A stretch of 64,000 bases of DNA, taken from Rubrobacter marinus (GTDB lineage: Bacteria; Actinomycetota; Rubrobacteria; Rubrobacterales; Rubrobacteraceae). The notes below the pieces were generated by a model. It did not search any database. It saw only the letters and a program-made list of their open reading frames with translations, and was not told the DNA's origin. The translations under genes and the position numbers were made by a program. Of the stretch, positions 50,283 through 59,639 are shown one piece after another. Where the stretch lies: contig NZ_CP045121.1 in NCBI RefSeq assembly GCF_011492965.1, positions 744,001 through 808,000 of the forward strand. The letters are read 5' to 3'. The stretch's first letter is position 1. The number at the start of each line of letters is the position of its first letter.

Positions 50283-51836
50283 GTGGGACTCATACCCTAC
50301 GAGAACGAGAAGTATCAGGACTGGTCGGACGAGGGGCCACGGGAGAAGATGCGCGCGGCGCTCGCGGGGGTCGGCGGTGCCCTGGGCCGGAGCTACCCGC
50401 TTATCGTCGGCGGCAAGAGGATCGAGACGGACGGGGAGATAGCGTCCCTGGACCCTTCGGACCCGTCGCGGGTGGTCGGGTATGCGGGGAGGGCCACCGA
50501 GCGCGAGGCCGACATGGCGCTTCAGACCGCGACCGAGGCGTTCGGTTCGTGGAGCCGGACGACGCCCGAGGCGCGGGCCAGGATCATGCTGAGGGCCGCG
50601 GGCATCATGCGCCGCAGGAAGTTCGAGCTTCTGGCCTGGGAGGTCTACGAGGGCGGCAAGCCCTGGTCCGAGGCCGACGCGCAGGTCGCCGAGGCCATCG
50701 ACTTCCTCGAGTACTACGCCCGGGAGATGCTCCGGCTCAAGGACGGGGTGCCGATCTACGCCGTCCCCGGCGAGGAGAGCCGCTACTTCTACCAGCCGAT
50801 GGGCGTGGGCGTGGTCATAGCGCCGTGGAACTTCCCGACGGCCATCCTCACCGGCATGGCGAGCGCGGCGCTCGTCGCGGGGAACACCGTCGTGATGAAG
50901 CCCAGCGAGTTCACCCCGATCACGGGCGCGCTCGTCGCGGAGATCTTCGAAGAGGCCGGCGTCCCCGACGGCGTGATGGGCTACCTGCCGGGGTACGGCT
51001 CCGAGATAGGGGACTACCTCGTCTCCGACGCGCGGACGCGCTTCGTCTCGTTCACCGGCTCGATGAAGACGGGGTTGAGGATCAACGAGCTCGCGGCCAG
51101 GCAGGTGGAGAGGCAGCGGTGGATCAAGCGGGTCATCGCCGAGATGGGCGGCAAGGACGCCATGATCGTAGACGACTCCGCCGACCTCGACTCCGCCGCC
51201 GCCGACATCGTCAAGAGCGCCTACGGCTACTCGGGCCAGAAGTGCAGCGCCGCGAGCCGCGCCATCCTGCACGCCGACGTCTACGACGAGGTGCTCGGCA
51301 AGGTCGTCGAGCGTGCCCGCGGGCTGAAGATCGGGGCCCCCGAGTCCGCGGACGTGAGCGTGGGGCCGGTCATAAGCGAGCCGCAGTTCGAGAAGGTCTC
51401 GGGCTACATCGACGTCGGCAAGGACGAGGGCGAGCGCGTCCTCGGCGAGGACCCCGGCGACCCGAAGAACGGCTACTTCGTCCCGCCCACGATCTACGCC
51501 GGCGTCGACCCGGGGGCGAAGATAGCGCAGGAGGAGATCTTCGGCCCCGTCCTCTCGGTGATCCGCGCCCGCGACTTCGACGACGCCCTCAAGATCGCCA
51601 ACGACAACCCCTACGGCCTCACCGGCGGGGTCTACTCCAGAAACCGCGAGCACCTCGAGCGCGCCCGCCACGAGTTCAAGGCCGGCAACGTCTACTTCAA
51701 CCGCGGCATCACGGGGGCTTTAGTCGGCGTCCAGCCTTTCGGCGGCCTCGGCCTCTCCGGCACCGACTCCAAGGCCGGCGGCCCCGACTACCTGCCGCTG
51801 CACATGCTCGCCCGGACGGTCGTCGAGAGGTTCTAG
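50283..51836 (+). CDS. Pyrroline-5-carboxylate dehydrogenase
   Basis: A 517-residue aldehyde dehydrogenase-fold enzyme converting glutamate semialdehyde to glutamate. It has PWNFPTAILTGM, the catalytic Glu in AEMGGKDAMIVD and the catalytic Cys in SGQKCSAASRAI, plus EEIFGPVLSV. It is encoded with proline dehydrogenase in one operon. GGGAGGGCAGCC precedes the GTG start. Glutamate made here could feed the glutamate dehydrogenase encoded convergently at 53492. Confidence 0.95.
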   Translation: MGLIPYENEKYQDWSDEGPREKMRAALAGVGGALGRSYPLIVGGKRIETDGEIASLDPSDPSRVVGYAGRATEREADMALQTATEAFGSWSRTTPEARARIMLRAAGIMRRRKFELLAWEVYEGGKPWSEADAQVAEAIDFLEYYAREMLRLKDGVPIYAVPGEESRYFYQPMGVGVVIAPWNFPTAILTGMASAALVAGNTVVMKPSEFTPITGALVAEIFEEAGVPDGVMGYLPGYGSEIGDYLVSDARTRFVSFTGSMKTGLRINELAARQVERQRWIKRVIAEMGGKDAMIVDDSADLDSAAADIVKSAYGYSGQKCSAASRAILHADVYDEVLGKVVERARGLKIGAPESADVSVGPVISEPQFEKVSGYIDVGKDEGERVLGEDPGDPKNGYFVPPTIYAGVDPGAKIAQEEIFGPVLSVIRARDFDDALKIANDNPYGLTGGVYSRNREHLERARHEFKAGNVYFNRGITGALVGVQPFGGLGLSGTDSKAGGPDYLPLHMLARTVVERF

Positions 51837-51861
51837 GGACGAGCAGGACGCCCTCCGGGTA

Positions 51862-52413
51862 CTACTCGAAGGCCTCGGCGACGCAGAGCTCGAAGCCGGG
51901 CACCACCTCGCCTCCGTCGAGGACATCTGCGGCCGTGAGGGTGCTTATGTCCTTGAGGGATCTGTGGACCACTACGGAGCGGGTGGCGGGGTAGACGACC
52001 CACACGAGCCGGGACCCGGCCTCCAGCCACATCTGGACCTTCGCCTGTACCTCGGCGGCGGCATCGTTCGGGGAGACGACCTCGACGGCCAGGTCGGGGG
52101 CGAGGTCCCAGTACCCGTCTGGTGGTCCTCCCACGGGCACACGCTCCCGCGCCACGAAAGAGACGTCGGGGGCGCGGACCGTGTCCGGGTTTCGAGAGAG
52201 CCGGAACCCGGTCTTCGCGGCCAGCACGATGCCCAGCCGCGAGGTCCTGGCGTGTTGGCTCAGCGGGGCAGCCAGGGCCATTACCACGCTGCCATGCCTC
52301 GCGCCCGCCGGTACCATCTCCCTCAACTCCCCTCTTACGAGCTCGCGTCGCTTGCCGTCGTCGGGGAGGCGGAGCAGGTCCTCGGCGGTAGTAACCGTGC
52401 TCGTCTCGGCCAC
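51862..52413 (-). CDS. Uma2 family endonuclease-fold protein
   Basis: A 183-residue protein of the Uma2/DUF820 family, which has a PD-(D/E)xK nuclease-like fold. Visible signatures are ELVRGELREMVPAG, VRAPDVSFVARER, LAPDLAVEVVSPNDAAAEVQ and WVVYPATRSVVVHR. These proteins are abundant in cyanobacteria and some actinobacteria; activity is mostly unproven. The GTG start comes one base after the upstream cyclic-nucleotide-domain gene's stop (TAGgGTG), so it is coupled to it. Confidence 0.86.
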   Translation of the reverse strand: MAETSTVTTAEDLLRLPDDGKRRELVRGELREMVPAGARHGSVVMALAAPLSQHARTSRLGIVLAAKTGFRLSRNPDTVRAPDVSFVARERVPVGGPPDGYWDLAPDLAVEVVSPNDAAAEVQAKVQMWLEAGSRLVWVVYPATRSVVVHRSLKDISTLTAADVLDGGEVVPGFELCVAEAFE

Positions 52414-52414
52414 C

Positions 52415-52963
52415 CTAGAAGCTCCAGTCGCGCATGAGCTTGTCGCCGAAGACCTCGAAGTCCCGGTCGGAGGAGGCGTCGTCGAGGCGGGCGACGATCC
52501 TCGCGACCGCCTCGTCGGTGTCGGCCATGCGCCCGGCGATGGTGCGCCCGATCTCGTAGGCGACCTTGTGGGCCGCGACGGAGCCGGCGTCGAGCTTCTC
52601 GAGGAACGCCGCGCGCGGGAGGCGCCAGCCCGCCGTGTCACTCTTCGCGGTGACGGTCGCCGTGGCCTTCGGGGTGGTCATCAGGCCCATCTCCCCGACG
52701 ACGGTCGGGGCGCGCATGGTCGCGAGGTGCTGGCGCCGGCCGGGGACCACCTCCTTGTGTACCTCCACCTCGCCGGAGGTCAGGGCGTAGAGGTGCTCCT
52801 CCGGGCCGCCCTCCGTGATGAGGTCCTCGCCTTCGGCGAAGCTCGCGGGCTCCAGGAGCGACTCCAGCTCGGAGCGCTCCTCGGGCGTGAGGGATCTGAA
52901 CAGCGGCAGGGTCTCCAGGGTCGGCTGCACGTTCGCTCTCCTCCCGGGTTCTAGATCGTCCAT
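52415..52963 (-). CDS. Cyclic nucleotide-binding domain protein without DNA-binding domain
   Basis: A 182-residue protein with one Crp-type cNMP-binding beta-roll (ASFAEGEDLITEGGPEEHLY, then VVGEMGLMTTPKATATVTA), followed by a short helical tail ending VFGDKLMRDWSF. There is no helix-turn-helix. The usual PRAA phosphate-binding pocket is not evident, so the ligand may differ. It overlaps the upstream paralogue by 13 bp. Confidence 0.82.
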   Translation of the reverse strand: MDDLEPGRRANVQPTLETLPLFRSLTPEERSELESLLEPASFAEGEDLITEGGPEEHLYALTSGEVEVHKEVVPGRRQHLATMRAPTVVGEMGLMTTPKATATVTAKSDTAGWRLPRAAFLEKLDAGSVAAHKVAYEIGRTIAGRMADTDEAVARIVARLDDASSDRDFEVFGDKLMRDWSF

Positions 52964-53481
52964 TCGGTGACCAGCTTGTCGCGGAAGACGTCGAGGTCGG
53001 TCTCGCCGCGGCGGTCGAGCTCGCGGATGGCGCCGACGACCTCCTCGTCGAGGCGCGTGAGGCGGCGGGCGAGGAGGCGGGTTATCCGGGTGGCGAGCTT
53101 GTAGGCGGCCGGGTTGCCGGCCCGGATCATGGCCCGGAAGGCCTCCCGCGGGATCTTTATGGCCTCGACGGGCCCGCCGGAGCCGGCCCGCACCGTCGCC
53201 GAGGCGCCGCTGGAGCCCAGGAGCCCCCTTTCGCCGACGACGGTGCGACCGTCGCCCGCGTCTATCTCGGCGAGCTTTCTGGGGCCGTCGCCGGGGACGC
53301 GCTTCGTGACCTCGACGACGCCGGAGGTGAGGACGAAGAGGCTGCTCGGCTCGCCGCCCTCCTCGATGATGGTCTCGCCGGGGGCGAAGACCACGGGCTC
53401 CGAGACCCTCACGAACTCCTCGCTCTCCTCCTCGGTGAGGAAGTCGAAGATGCGCGCCGTCTTGATGTCGTTCTGGCTCAT
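52951..53481 (-). CDS. Cyclic nucleotide-binding domain protein without DNA-binding domain (paralogue)
   Basis: A 176-residue paralogue of the downstream protein with the same plan: cNMP-binding beta-roll (VVFAPGETIIEEGGEPSSLF, VVGERGLLGSSGASATVRA) and a helical tail ending DVFRDKLVTEWTI. Both tails share the pattern VF-DKL---W. It lies 10 bp after gdhA on the same strand and is therefore probably co-transcribed with it. Confidence 0.83.
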   Translation of the reverse strand: MSQNDIKTARIFDFLTEEESEEFVRVSEPVVFAPGETIIEEGGEPSSLFVLTSGVVEVTKRVPGDGPRKLAEIDAGDGRTVVGERGLLGSSGASATVRAGSGGPVEAIKIPREAFRAMIRAGNPAAYKLATRITRLLARRLTRLDEEVVGAIRELDRRGETDLDVFRDKLVTEWTI

Positions 53482-53491
53482 GCCCGCTCCC

Positions 53492-54721
53492 CTAGTAGAT
53501 GCCCCGTAGGACGGTCGCCTTGCCCACGCTCCCTATCGCCAGCACGAAGGCCGCCGTGCGGAGGTCGAGGCCGCGGCGCTTCGCGAGCTTTCGGACCCTG
53601 CGGTACGCCTCCGTGATGGTGGAGTGAAGCTCGGCGTTCGCCTGCTTCTCCTTCCACGAGAAGTTCTGAAGGTTCTGGACCCACTCGAAGTAGCTGACGA
53701 CCACGCCGCCCGCGTTCGCGAGGATGTCGGGGACCAGGATCACGCCGCGCTCCCTGAGGTGGTCGTCGGCCTCCGGCGTCACGGGGCCGTTCGCCGCCTC
53801 GACGATGTAGGAGGCCCGGATCTCCCGCATGTTCTCCCGATTTATGACGTCCCCGACGGCGGCCGGGACGAGGACGTCGCAGGGGAGCGTGAGGAGCTCC
53901 TCGCCCGGGAGCGCGTCGCCGCCGGCGTAGCCCTTGACGTCGCCGCCCTTCCGGACGTGCTCCAGGATCTCCCCCACGGGCAGCCCCGCCTCGTCGTAGA
54001 CGGCGCCGGAGACGTCGGAGACGCCGACGATCTTGGCCCCGAGCCCGTCGAGGAAGCGGGCGGCGTAGGAGCCGACGTTGCCGAGGCCCTGGATGCAGAA
54101 GGTGGTCTCGGCGAGGTCCCGGCCCTCGTCCTTCATCAGCTCTTCGATGACGTAGACGACGCCGCGGCCGGTCGCGGACTCGCGGCCCTCGGCGCCGTAG
54201 AGGTCGACGGGTTTGCCGGTGACGACGGCGGGGTTGTGGCCGTGGAGCATGGAGTACTGGTCCATGATCCAGGCCATCGTCTGAGCGTTGGTGTTCATGT
54301 CCGGCGCCGGGATGTCGGTCTGGGGCCCGATGAAATCGTGGATGCGGTTGACGAAGCGCCGGGTGAGCCGCTCCAGCTCGCCCCGGTTGAGCTCCTTGAC
54401 GTCCACCGCGATGCCGCCCTTGGCGCCGCCGTAGGGGAGGCGGGTGAGGGCGGTCTTCCAGGTCATGAGGGAGGCGAGGGAGCGTACTTCGTCGAGGTCG
54501 ACGTCGGGGGCGTAGCGCAAGCCGCCCTTGAACGGGCCGCGGGCGTTGTTGTGCTGGACGCGGTAGCCCTTGAAGACCCGGATCGTGCCGTCGTCGAGCT
54601 CCAGCGGTATCTTGACGGAGATGGAGCGGTTCGCGGTGACGAGCAGGGCCTCGATGTTCTGCCCCACGTCCATCACGTCCATCGCCCGACCGAAGAAGCG
54701 GTTGGTGTCCTCGAAGCTCAC
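53492..54721 (-). CDS. gdhA: Glutamate dehydrogenase (Glu/Leu/Phe/Val family)
   Basis: A 409-residue hexameric-type dehydrogenase interconverting glutamate and 2-oxoglutarate. It has the substrate-binding FKGYRVQHNNARGPFKGGLR, catalytic Lys in LPYGGAKGGIAVD, PAPDMNTNAQTMAW, and the dinucleotide fold IQGLGNVGSYAARFL. The GTG at 54721 is chosen for its normal length and GAGGAACGG upstream. A perfect TATAAT -10 box lies at 54758-54763. Confidence 0.95.
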   Translation of the reverse strand: MSFEDTNRFFGRAMDVMDVGQNIEALLVTANRSISVKIPLELDDGTIRVFKGYRVQHNNARGPFKGGLRYAPDVDLDEVRSLASLMTWKTALTRLPYGGAKGGIAVDVKELNRGELERLTRRFVNRIHDFIGPQTDIPAPDMNTNAQTMAWIMDQYSMLHGHNPAVVTGKPVDLYGAEGRESATGRGVVYVIEELMKDEGRDLAETTFCIQGLGNVGSYAARFLDGLGAKIVGVSDVSGAVYDEAGLPVGEILEHVRKGGDVKGYAGGDALPGEELLTLPCDVLVPAAVGDVINRENMREIRASYIVEAANGPVTPEADDHLRERGVILVPDILANAGGVVVSYFEWVQNLQNFSWKEKQANAELHSTITEAYRRVRKLAKRRGLDLRTAAFVLAIGSVGKATVLRGIY

Positions 54722-54757
54722 GCGTCCACCGTTCCTCTCGTCATGGGTCCCGACGGG

Positions 54758-54763
54758 ATTATA
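54758..54763 (-). promoter_or_regulatory. -10 element (TATAAT) of gdhA
   Basis: A perfect TATAAT on the minus strand 37 bp before the gdhA start. The -35 region is weak. Confidence 0.5.
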
Positions 54764-54877
54764 TGCCCGCGCCGGGTGCCACGAAACGGACGGCACGAGT
54801 GCCGGCGGGCTCGTTCCTGGCTGTGGGGATGCGTATAGTTGATGCAGACCTGTCATCTCCTCGGGAAAGGAGAACTC

Positions 54878-55126
54878 TTGTCCCCTTACGTCCCCAGCTT
54901 CGCGGAGGTGCTATTCAGCTACGTAATGCCCATGTCTATCTTGGATGTGTTTGTCTTTCTCGCCGTATTCTTCGCGATCCTGCTCTCGGGGAGACGCCTC
55001 ATGGCGCGGATGAAGCCCGGCTCGGGAGGCCCTTCCGCGGCCATGGGCATCGTGCGGGAGCGCTACGCGTGGGGTGAGCTCTCCCGCCAGGAGTTCGAGC
55101 AGATGCGGAGCGTCCTGGAGGGTTAG
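54878..55126 (+). CDS. SHOCT-domain membrane protein
   Basis: An 82-residue protein with one membrane helix (about 16-39) and a C-terminal SHOCT motif (RERYAWGELSRQEFEQMRSV). SHOCT is a short oligomerisation motif common in small actinobacterial membrane proteins. The TTG at 54878 follows GGGAAAGGAGA at ideal distance. Convergent with the next gene. Confidence 0.82.
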   Translation: MSPYVPSFAEVLFSYVMPMSILDVFVFLAVFFAILLSGRRLMARMKPGSGGPSAAMGIVRERYAWGELSRQEFEQMRSVLEG

Positions 55127-55129
55127 GGA

Positions 55130-55564
55130 CTAGCTCTCCAGCATCCTCCTGTACCGTTCGGCGCGGGCCTCGAACTCGGGGAGCTTGCGGTCGGCGGAGC
55201 GCTGGGAGCCACGGGGCAGCCTGCCGCTCCGGGCGAGGCGGACGTAGGCCTCGGTGACGCGGAGGGCCTCGGCGTAGCGCCGGCGGCTCTCGTGCAGGGC
55301 GGCGAGCCGCTCGTAAGGGTGGGCGCCGACGAACTCCTCGGCCACGCTGAGTTCGTACAGGCGGATCGCCGCCTCCACGTCGCCGCGGCCCTCGGCGCGC
55401 GCCGCTTGCGTGTTCCGTTCGAGGGCGGCCTCGTAGCCCACGAGGAGGTCTTCCTCCGTCCCTATCTTCTCGGTCTCCTCCGGGGAGAGGACGCGCCGGG
55501 GGCCTCCTTCCGGCTCCCGTCCGCGCTCCCCTTCGCCGCCGAAGAGTTTCCGGATCCAACGCAT
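55130..55564 (-). CDS. TPR-like hypothetical protein
   Basis: A 144-residue helical protein starting MRWIRKLFGGEG. Helix pairs such as VEAAIRLYELSVAEEF and HPYERLAALHESRRRYAEAL resemble tetratricopeptide repeats. The ATG at 55564 is favoured over one ten codons upstream because GGAGGGAGCG lies before it. No enzymatic domain is visible; probably a scaffold. Confidence 0.68.
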   Translation of the reverse strand: MRWIRKLFGGEGERGREPEGGPRRVLSPEETEKIGTEEDLLVGYEAALERNTQAARAEGRGDVEAAIRLYELSVAEEFVGAHPYERLAALHESRRRYAEALRVTEAYVRLARSGRLPRGSQRSADRKLPEFEARAERYRRMLES

Positions 55565-55686
55565 CCCGCACGCTCCCTCCGCGTCTCGCCCCACGTTACA
55601 GGGACGGGGGCGGCTACGCTAGAATGCGCCCCAACGGCGTGGGGACGCCGCAAGCTAGAAACTTCGGCGGGGAAGAGGAGGCGACC

Positions 55687-57594
55687 TTGAGCATCGAGGA
55701 GTACAAGGCCTTTCATCGGCGTTCGATCGAGGACCGGGACGGCTTCTGGTCGGAGCAGGCCGGGAGGATCTTCTGGAACAAGCCCTTCGAGACGGTCTGC
55801 GACTTCGGCCGGCCGCCCTTCGCCCGCTGGTTTGTCGGCGGGGAGACGAACCTCTGCTACAACGCCATCGACCGCCACCTCGACGAGCGTCAGGACCAGG
55901 ACGCCATAATCTACGTCTCCACGGAGACGGGCGCCGAGGAGCGCTACACTTACGGGGACCTCTACGCCGAGGTCAACGCCTTCGCCGCGACCCTCCGGGA
56001 GCTCGGGGTCGGCAGGGGGGACAGGGTCATCATCTACATGCCGATGATGGTCGAGGCGGTCTTCGCCATGCTGGCCTGCGCGCGCCTCGGGGCTATTCAC
56101 TCCATGGTCTTCGGCGGCTTCGCCGCCGGCAGCCTCGCCAAGAGGATCGACGACGCGAAGCCGAGGGTGATGGTCACGACCGACGCCGGGATGCGCGGGG
56201 GCAACGTGATCCCCTACGGGCCGCTCGTCGACGAGGCTCTGGAGACCGCCGAGCACCCGCCGGAGAGCGTGCTGTTCTGCCGGCGCGGCATCGACGAGGA
56301 CCTGGAGCTCGTCGATGGCCGCGACCTCGACTACGCAGAGCTGCGCGAGAAGCACGCGGGGGCCGAGGTGCCGGTGCAGTGGGTGGAGTCGAGCGAGCCG
56401 AGCTACATCCTGTACACGTCGGGGACGACGGGGACGCCGAAGGGGGTGCAGCGCGACACCGGCGGCTACGCGGTCGCGCTCGCGGCCTCCATGGAGCACG
56501 TCTTCGACTCGGCGCCGGGGGAGACGATGTTCACGGCGTCGGACGTCGGGTGGGTGGTCGGGCACTCGTACATCGTCTACGCGCCGCTCCTGTACGGGAT
56601 GACCTCGATCCTCTACGAGGGGCTCCCGATCCGGCCGGACCCGGCCATCTGGTGGAAGATCGTGGAGGACTACGGCGTCCACACGATGTTCACCTCGCCG
56701 ACGGCGATCCGGGCCCTGCGCAAGCAGGACCCCGAGTACATGAAGCGCCACGACACGAGCTCCCTGCGCAAGCTCTTCCTCGCCGGCGAGCCGCTGGACG
56801 AGCCGACCTCGCGGTGGGCCTCCGAATCCCTCGGCGTCTCCGTGCGCGACAACTACTGGCAGACGGAGACGGGGTGGCCGATCCTGGCCGCGATGATGCC
56901 GGGCCTGGAGGACGCGCCGGTGAAGGCGGGCTCTGCGGGCTTCCCGTGCGCGGGCTACGACGTCGAGCTGGTCCACGAGGAGACCGGCGAGCCCGTCGGG
57001 CCGAACGAGCGCGGGGTGCTCGTGATCCAGCCGCCCCTGCCGCCGGGCTGCATGTCGACGATCTGGGGGAACGACGAGCGCTTCGTCGAGACGTACTTCT
57101 CGGACTTCCCGGAGGAGCTCTACTCGACCTTCGACTGGGCCACGAAGGACGAGGAGGGCTACCACTTCATCATGGGCCGCTCGGACGACGTCATCAATGT
57201 CGCCGGGCACCGGCTGGGGACGCGCGAGATCGAGGAGGCGATAAGCGACCACCCCGAGGTCGCCGAGTCCGCCGCCGTGGGCGTGAAGGACGAGGACAAG
57301 GGGCAGGTCGTCTTCGCCTACGTCGTCGCGAAGAGCGGCGATAAGTTGGAGACGGAGGACGGGAGATCCGAGCTCGAGGGCTCCATAAAGGAGATCGTGG
57401 CGACGAAGGTCGGGGCGATAGCGCGCCCGGCCACCATCCACTTCGTCGATGCCCTGCCGAAGACGAGGAGCGGGAAGATGCTCCGGCGCAGCATCCAGGC
57501 CCTCGCCGAGAGCCGCGACCCGGGCGACCTCTCGACGCTGGAGGACCCCGCCGCCCTAGAGAGCTTGCGCTCGGGCACCTCCGGGGAAGGATAG
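55687..57594 (+). CDS. prpE: Acyl-CoA synthetase, propionyl/acetyl-CoA synthetase type
   Basis: A 635-residue AMP-forming acyl-CoA synthetase. The P-loop is YILYTSGTTGTPKGVQRDTG; RDTGGY here resembles PrpE rather than the HTTGGY of Acs. Other motifs are DNYWQTETGWPI, HFIMGRSDDVINVAGHRLGT (in part) and the acetylatable Lys in PKTRSGKMLRR. It activates propionate or acetate; the choice between them is inference. The TTG at 55687 follows GGAAGAGGAGGCG. A TAGAAT box lies at about 55619. Confidence 0.9.
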   Translation: MSIEEYKAFHRRSIEDRDGFWSEQAGRIFWNKPFETVCDFGRPPFARWFVGGETNLCYNAIDRHLDERQDQDAIIYVSTETGAEERYTYGDLYAEVNAFAATLRELGVGRGDRVIIYMPMMVEAVFAMLACARLGAIHSMVFGGFAAGSLAKRIDDAKPRVMVTTDAGMRGGNVIPYGPLVDEALETAEHPPESVLFCRRGIDEDLELVDGRDLDYAELREKHAGAEVPVQWVESSEPSYILYTSGTTGTPKGVQRDTGGYAVALAASMEHVFDSAPGETMFTASDVGWVVGHSYIVYAPLLYGMTSILYEGLPIRPDPAIWWKIVEDYGVHTMFTSPTAIRALRKQDPEYMKRHDTSSLRKLFLAGEPLDEPTSRWASESLGVSVRDNYWQTETGWPILAAMMPGLEDAPVKAGSAGFPCAGYDVELVHEETGEPVGPNERGVLVIQPPLPPGCMSTIWGNDERFVETYFSDFPEELYSTFDWATKDEEGYHFIMGRSDDVINVAGHRLGTREIEEAISDHPEVAESAAVGVKDEDKGQVVFAYVVAKSGDKLETEDGRSELEGSIKEIVATKVGAIARPATIHFVDALPKTRSGKMLRRSIQALAESRDPGDLSTLEDPAALESLRSGTSGEG

Positions 57595-57631
57595 GGGGTT
57601 ACCCCGTAGGCCGTCGAGAGGAGCGCGTTTC

Positions 57632-59405
57632 GTGCGGTACGAGTTCGCCCGGTACCTGAAGATAAGGGGGGCCTCGGGTGCTACGTGGTCCCCCGACGGC
57701 CGCCGCGTCGCCTTTCTCACGGAGATCACCGGCGTCCCTCAGGTCTGGGAGGTGGCGGCCTCCGCGGGCGGGGCTGGCCGGAGCAGCTTACCTTTCACGG
57801 CGAGCGCGTCTCCGGCGCCCACTACTCCCCGGCGGAGAACAGGCTCGTCTACGGGATGGACTCGGGGGCAACGAGCGCTCGCAGCTCTTCCTTCTCGACC
57901 CCGCGACCGGCGAGGACCGGGACCTCACGCGCGCCCCGGGCGCCATCCACTACTTCGGCGGCTTCTCCCCGGACGGCTCCCGCATCGCCTACACCGCGAC
58001 GCGCCGCAACGGCACCGACTTCGACGTCTTCACGCAGGGCCTCGCCCCCGGGGACGAGCCCGAGACGGTCTGGGAGGTCTCCGGCTACCACACGGTGCAG
58101 GCCTGGTCGCCGGACGGCTCGTTTCTCGTGGTCTCCCGCCACCACTCGAACCTGAACAACGATCTGTACCGGTTGGACCTCGCGAGCGGCGAGGCGACCC
58201 TCCTGACGCCGCACGAGGGCGACGCGCGTTTCTCGGGGCCGAGGTCGCGGCGGGCGGCGGCAGCTTGTTTCTCGCGACGGACCGGGACGGGGACTTTATG
58301 AGGCTGGCCCGGCTGGACCTGGGAGTCTGGAGATCGAGCACCTCACCCCCGACGACTGGGACGTGGAGGGCGTCGAGCTCTCGCCGGACGGCCGCTGGCT
58401 CGCCGTCTCCCGCAACGTCGAGGGTTCTCGGACTTTCTGCTCTTCAACGGCCGGGGCAGACGCGCCCCCAACCCGAGATACCGCCCGGCATCTTCGGCGG
58501 CTTCTCCTTCTCCCCGGACTCTCGCGCGCTCGCCTTCACCCTGACCGGTCCGAACCTTAACCCCGACGTGTGGGTCGTGGACGTCCCCGACGGGGAGCCC
58601 AGGCGCCTCACGCGCTCGGCGACGGCGGGCATCCCGGTCGCGACCTTCCGCAGGCCGGAGATCGTGCGCTACCCCTCGTTCGACGGACGCGAGGTGCCCG
58701 CGCTCCTGTACGAGCCCGAGGGGACGGCTGGCGCCCCGGTCGTCGTCAACGTGCACGGCGGCCCCGAGAGCCAGTCGCGGCCCTCTTCGCCCCGTGACGC
58801 AGTTTCTCCTCTCCCGGGGCTACGCGGTCTTCTCGCCGAACGTGCGCGGCTCGACGGGCTACGGCAAGGCGTACACGCACCTCGACGACGTGCGCCTGAG
58901 GATGGACTCCGTCGCCGACCTCGCGCACGCCGCCCACTGGCTGCGCGGGCGCGGGCACGAGCGGGTCGCCGTGATGGGGGGCTCCTACGGCGGGTTCATG
59001 GTGCTCGCCGCGCTCACGGAGTACCCTGAGCTCTGGACCGCGGGCGTGGACATCGTGGGGATCGCGAACTTCGTGACGTTTCTGGAGAACACCGGCTCCT
59101 ACCGCCGCGCGCTGCGCGAGCCCGAGTACGGCTCGCTGGAGAACGACCGCGAGTTTCTGGAGTCCATAAGCCCGATCCACAAGGCCGAGAAGATCTCCGC
59201 CCCCCTCATGGTCGTCCACGGCAAGAACGACCCGAGGGTGCCGGTGGGGGAGGCCGAGCAGATCGTGGAGCGGGTGCAGGGGAACGGCGGAACGGTCGAG
59301 TACCTCCTCTACGAGGACGAGGGCCACGGCCTCACCAAGCTCGAGAACCGCCTCGACGCCTACCCGAAGATAGCCGCCTTCCTCGACCGCTACCTGGCCC
59401 CGTAA
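57632..59405 (+). CDS. S9 family prolyl oligopeptidase-like peptidase, multiply frameshifted
   Basis: A serine peptidase with an N-terminal beta-propeller (ASGATWSPDGRRVAF, HTVQAWSPDGSFLVVSRHHS) and a C-terminal alpha/beta-hydrolase. Catalytic residues are Ser in VAVMGGSYGGFMV, Asp in GKNDPRVPVGE and His in EDEGHGLTKLEN. Eight one-base deletions break the frame, near 57770, 57864, 58235, 58321, 58434, 58474, 58781 and 58790; all but one (a T) are in G or C runs. With them restored, a 593-residue protein of normal family length results. I therefore treat it as a functional gene with assembly errors. Confidence 0.82.
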
Positions 59406-59639
59406 GCCCGCAACCGAACGGCCCGAGGCCGCCGCGCTCGCCGTCGAGAGCGCGACCTCCGGCCTCCGCTCGACCCGTACTAGCTCCGGGGACACGAGGG
59501 GGTCGCGCGCCCGCCGTGTGTGTCGGATCACATCGCAATTCTTGAAGTTTCATTAAGGGAGGCGGTAAGCTGCGCCCTGGCGTGTGCCCTGAGGGGGGCG
59601 GGTTATCTCACGCTGTCGTGGTCGGTTGTCGGAGCATGA

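Noticed and set aside
49254-51671. An 805-codon minus-strand frame opposite the proline operon
   Set aside because: It is the antisense shadow of two clearly conserved enzymes and has no ribosome-binding site or motif.
55462-57441. A 659-codon minus-strand frame opposite the acyl-CoA synthetase
   Set aside because: Antisense shadow; composition mirrors the codon bias of the real gene.
57632-59405. S9 peptidase considered as a decayed pseudogene
   Set aside because: Every lesion is a one-base deletion, nearly all in G/C runs, catalytic residues are intact and no stop-gain substitutions or larger deletions are present; assembly error explains it better.
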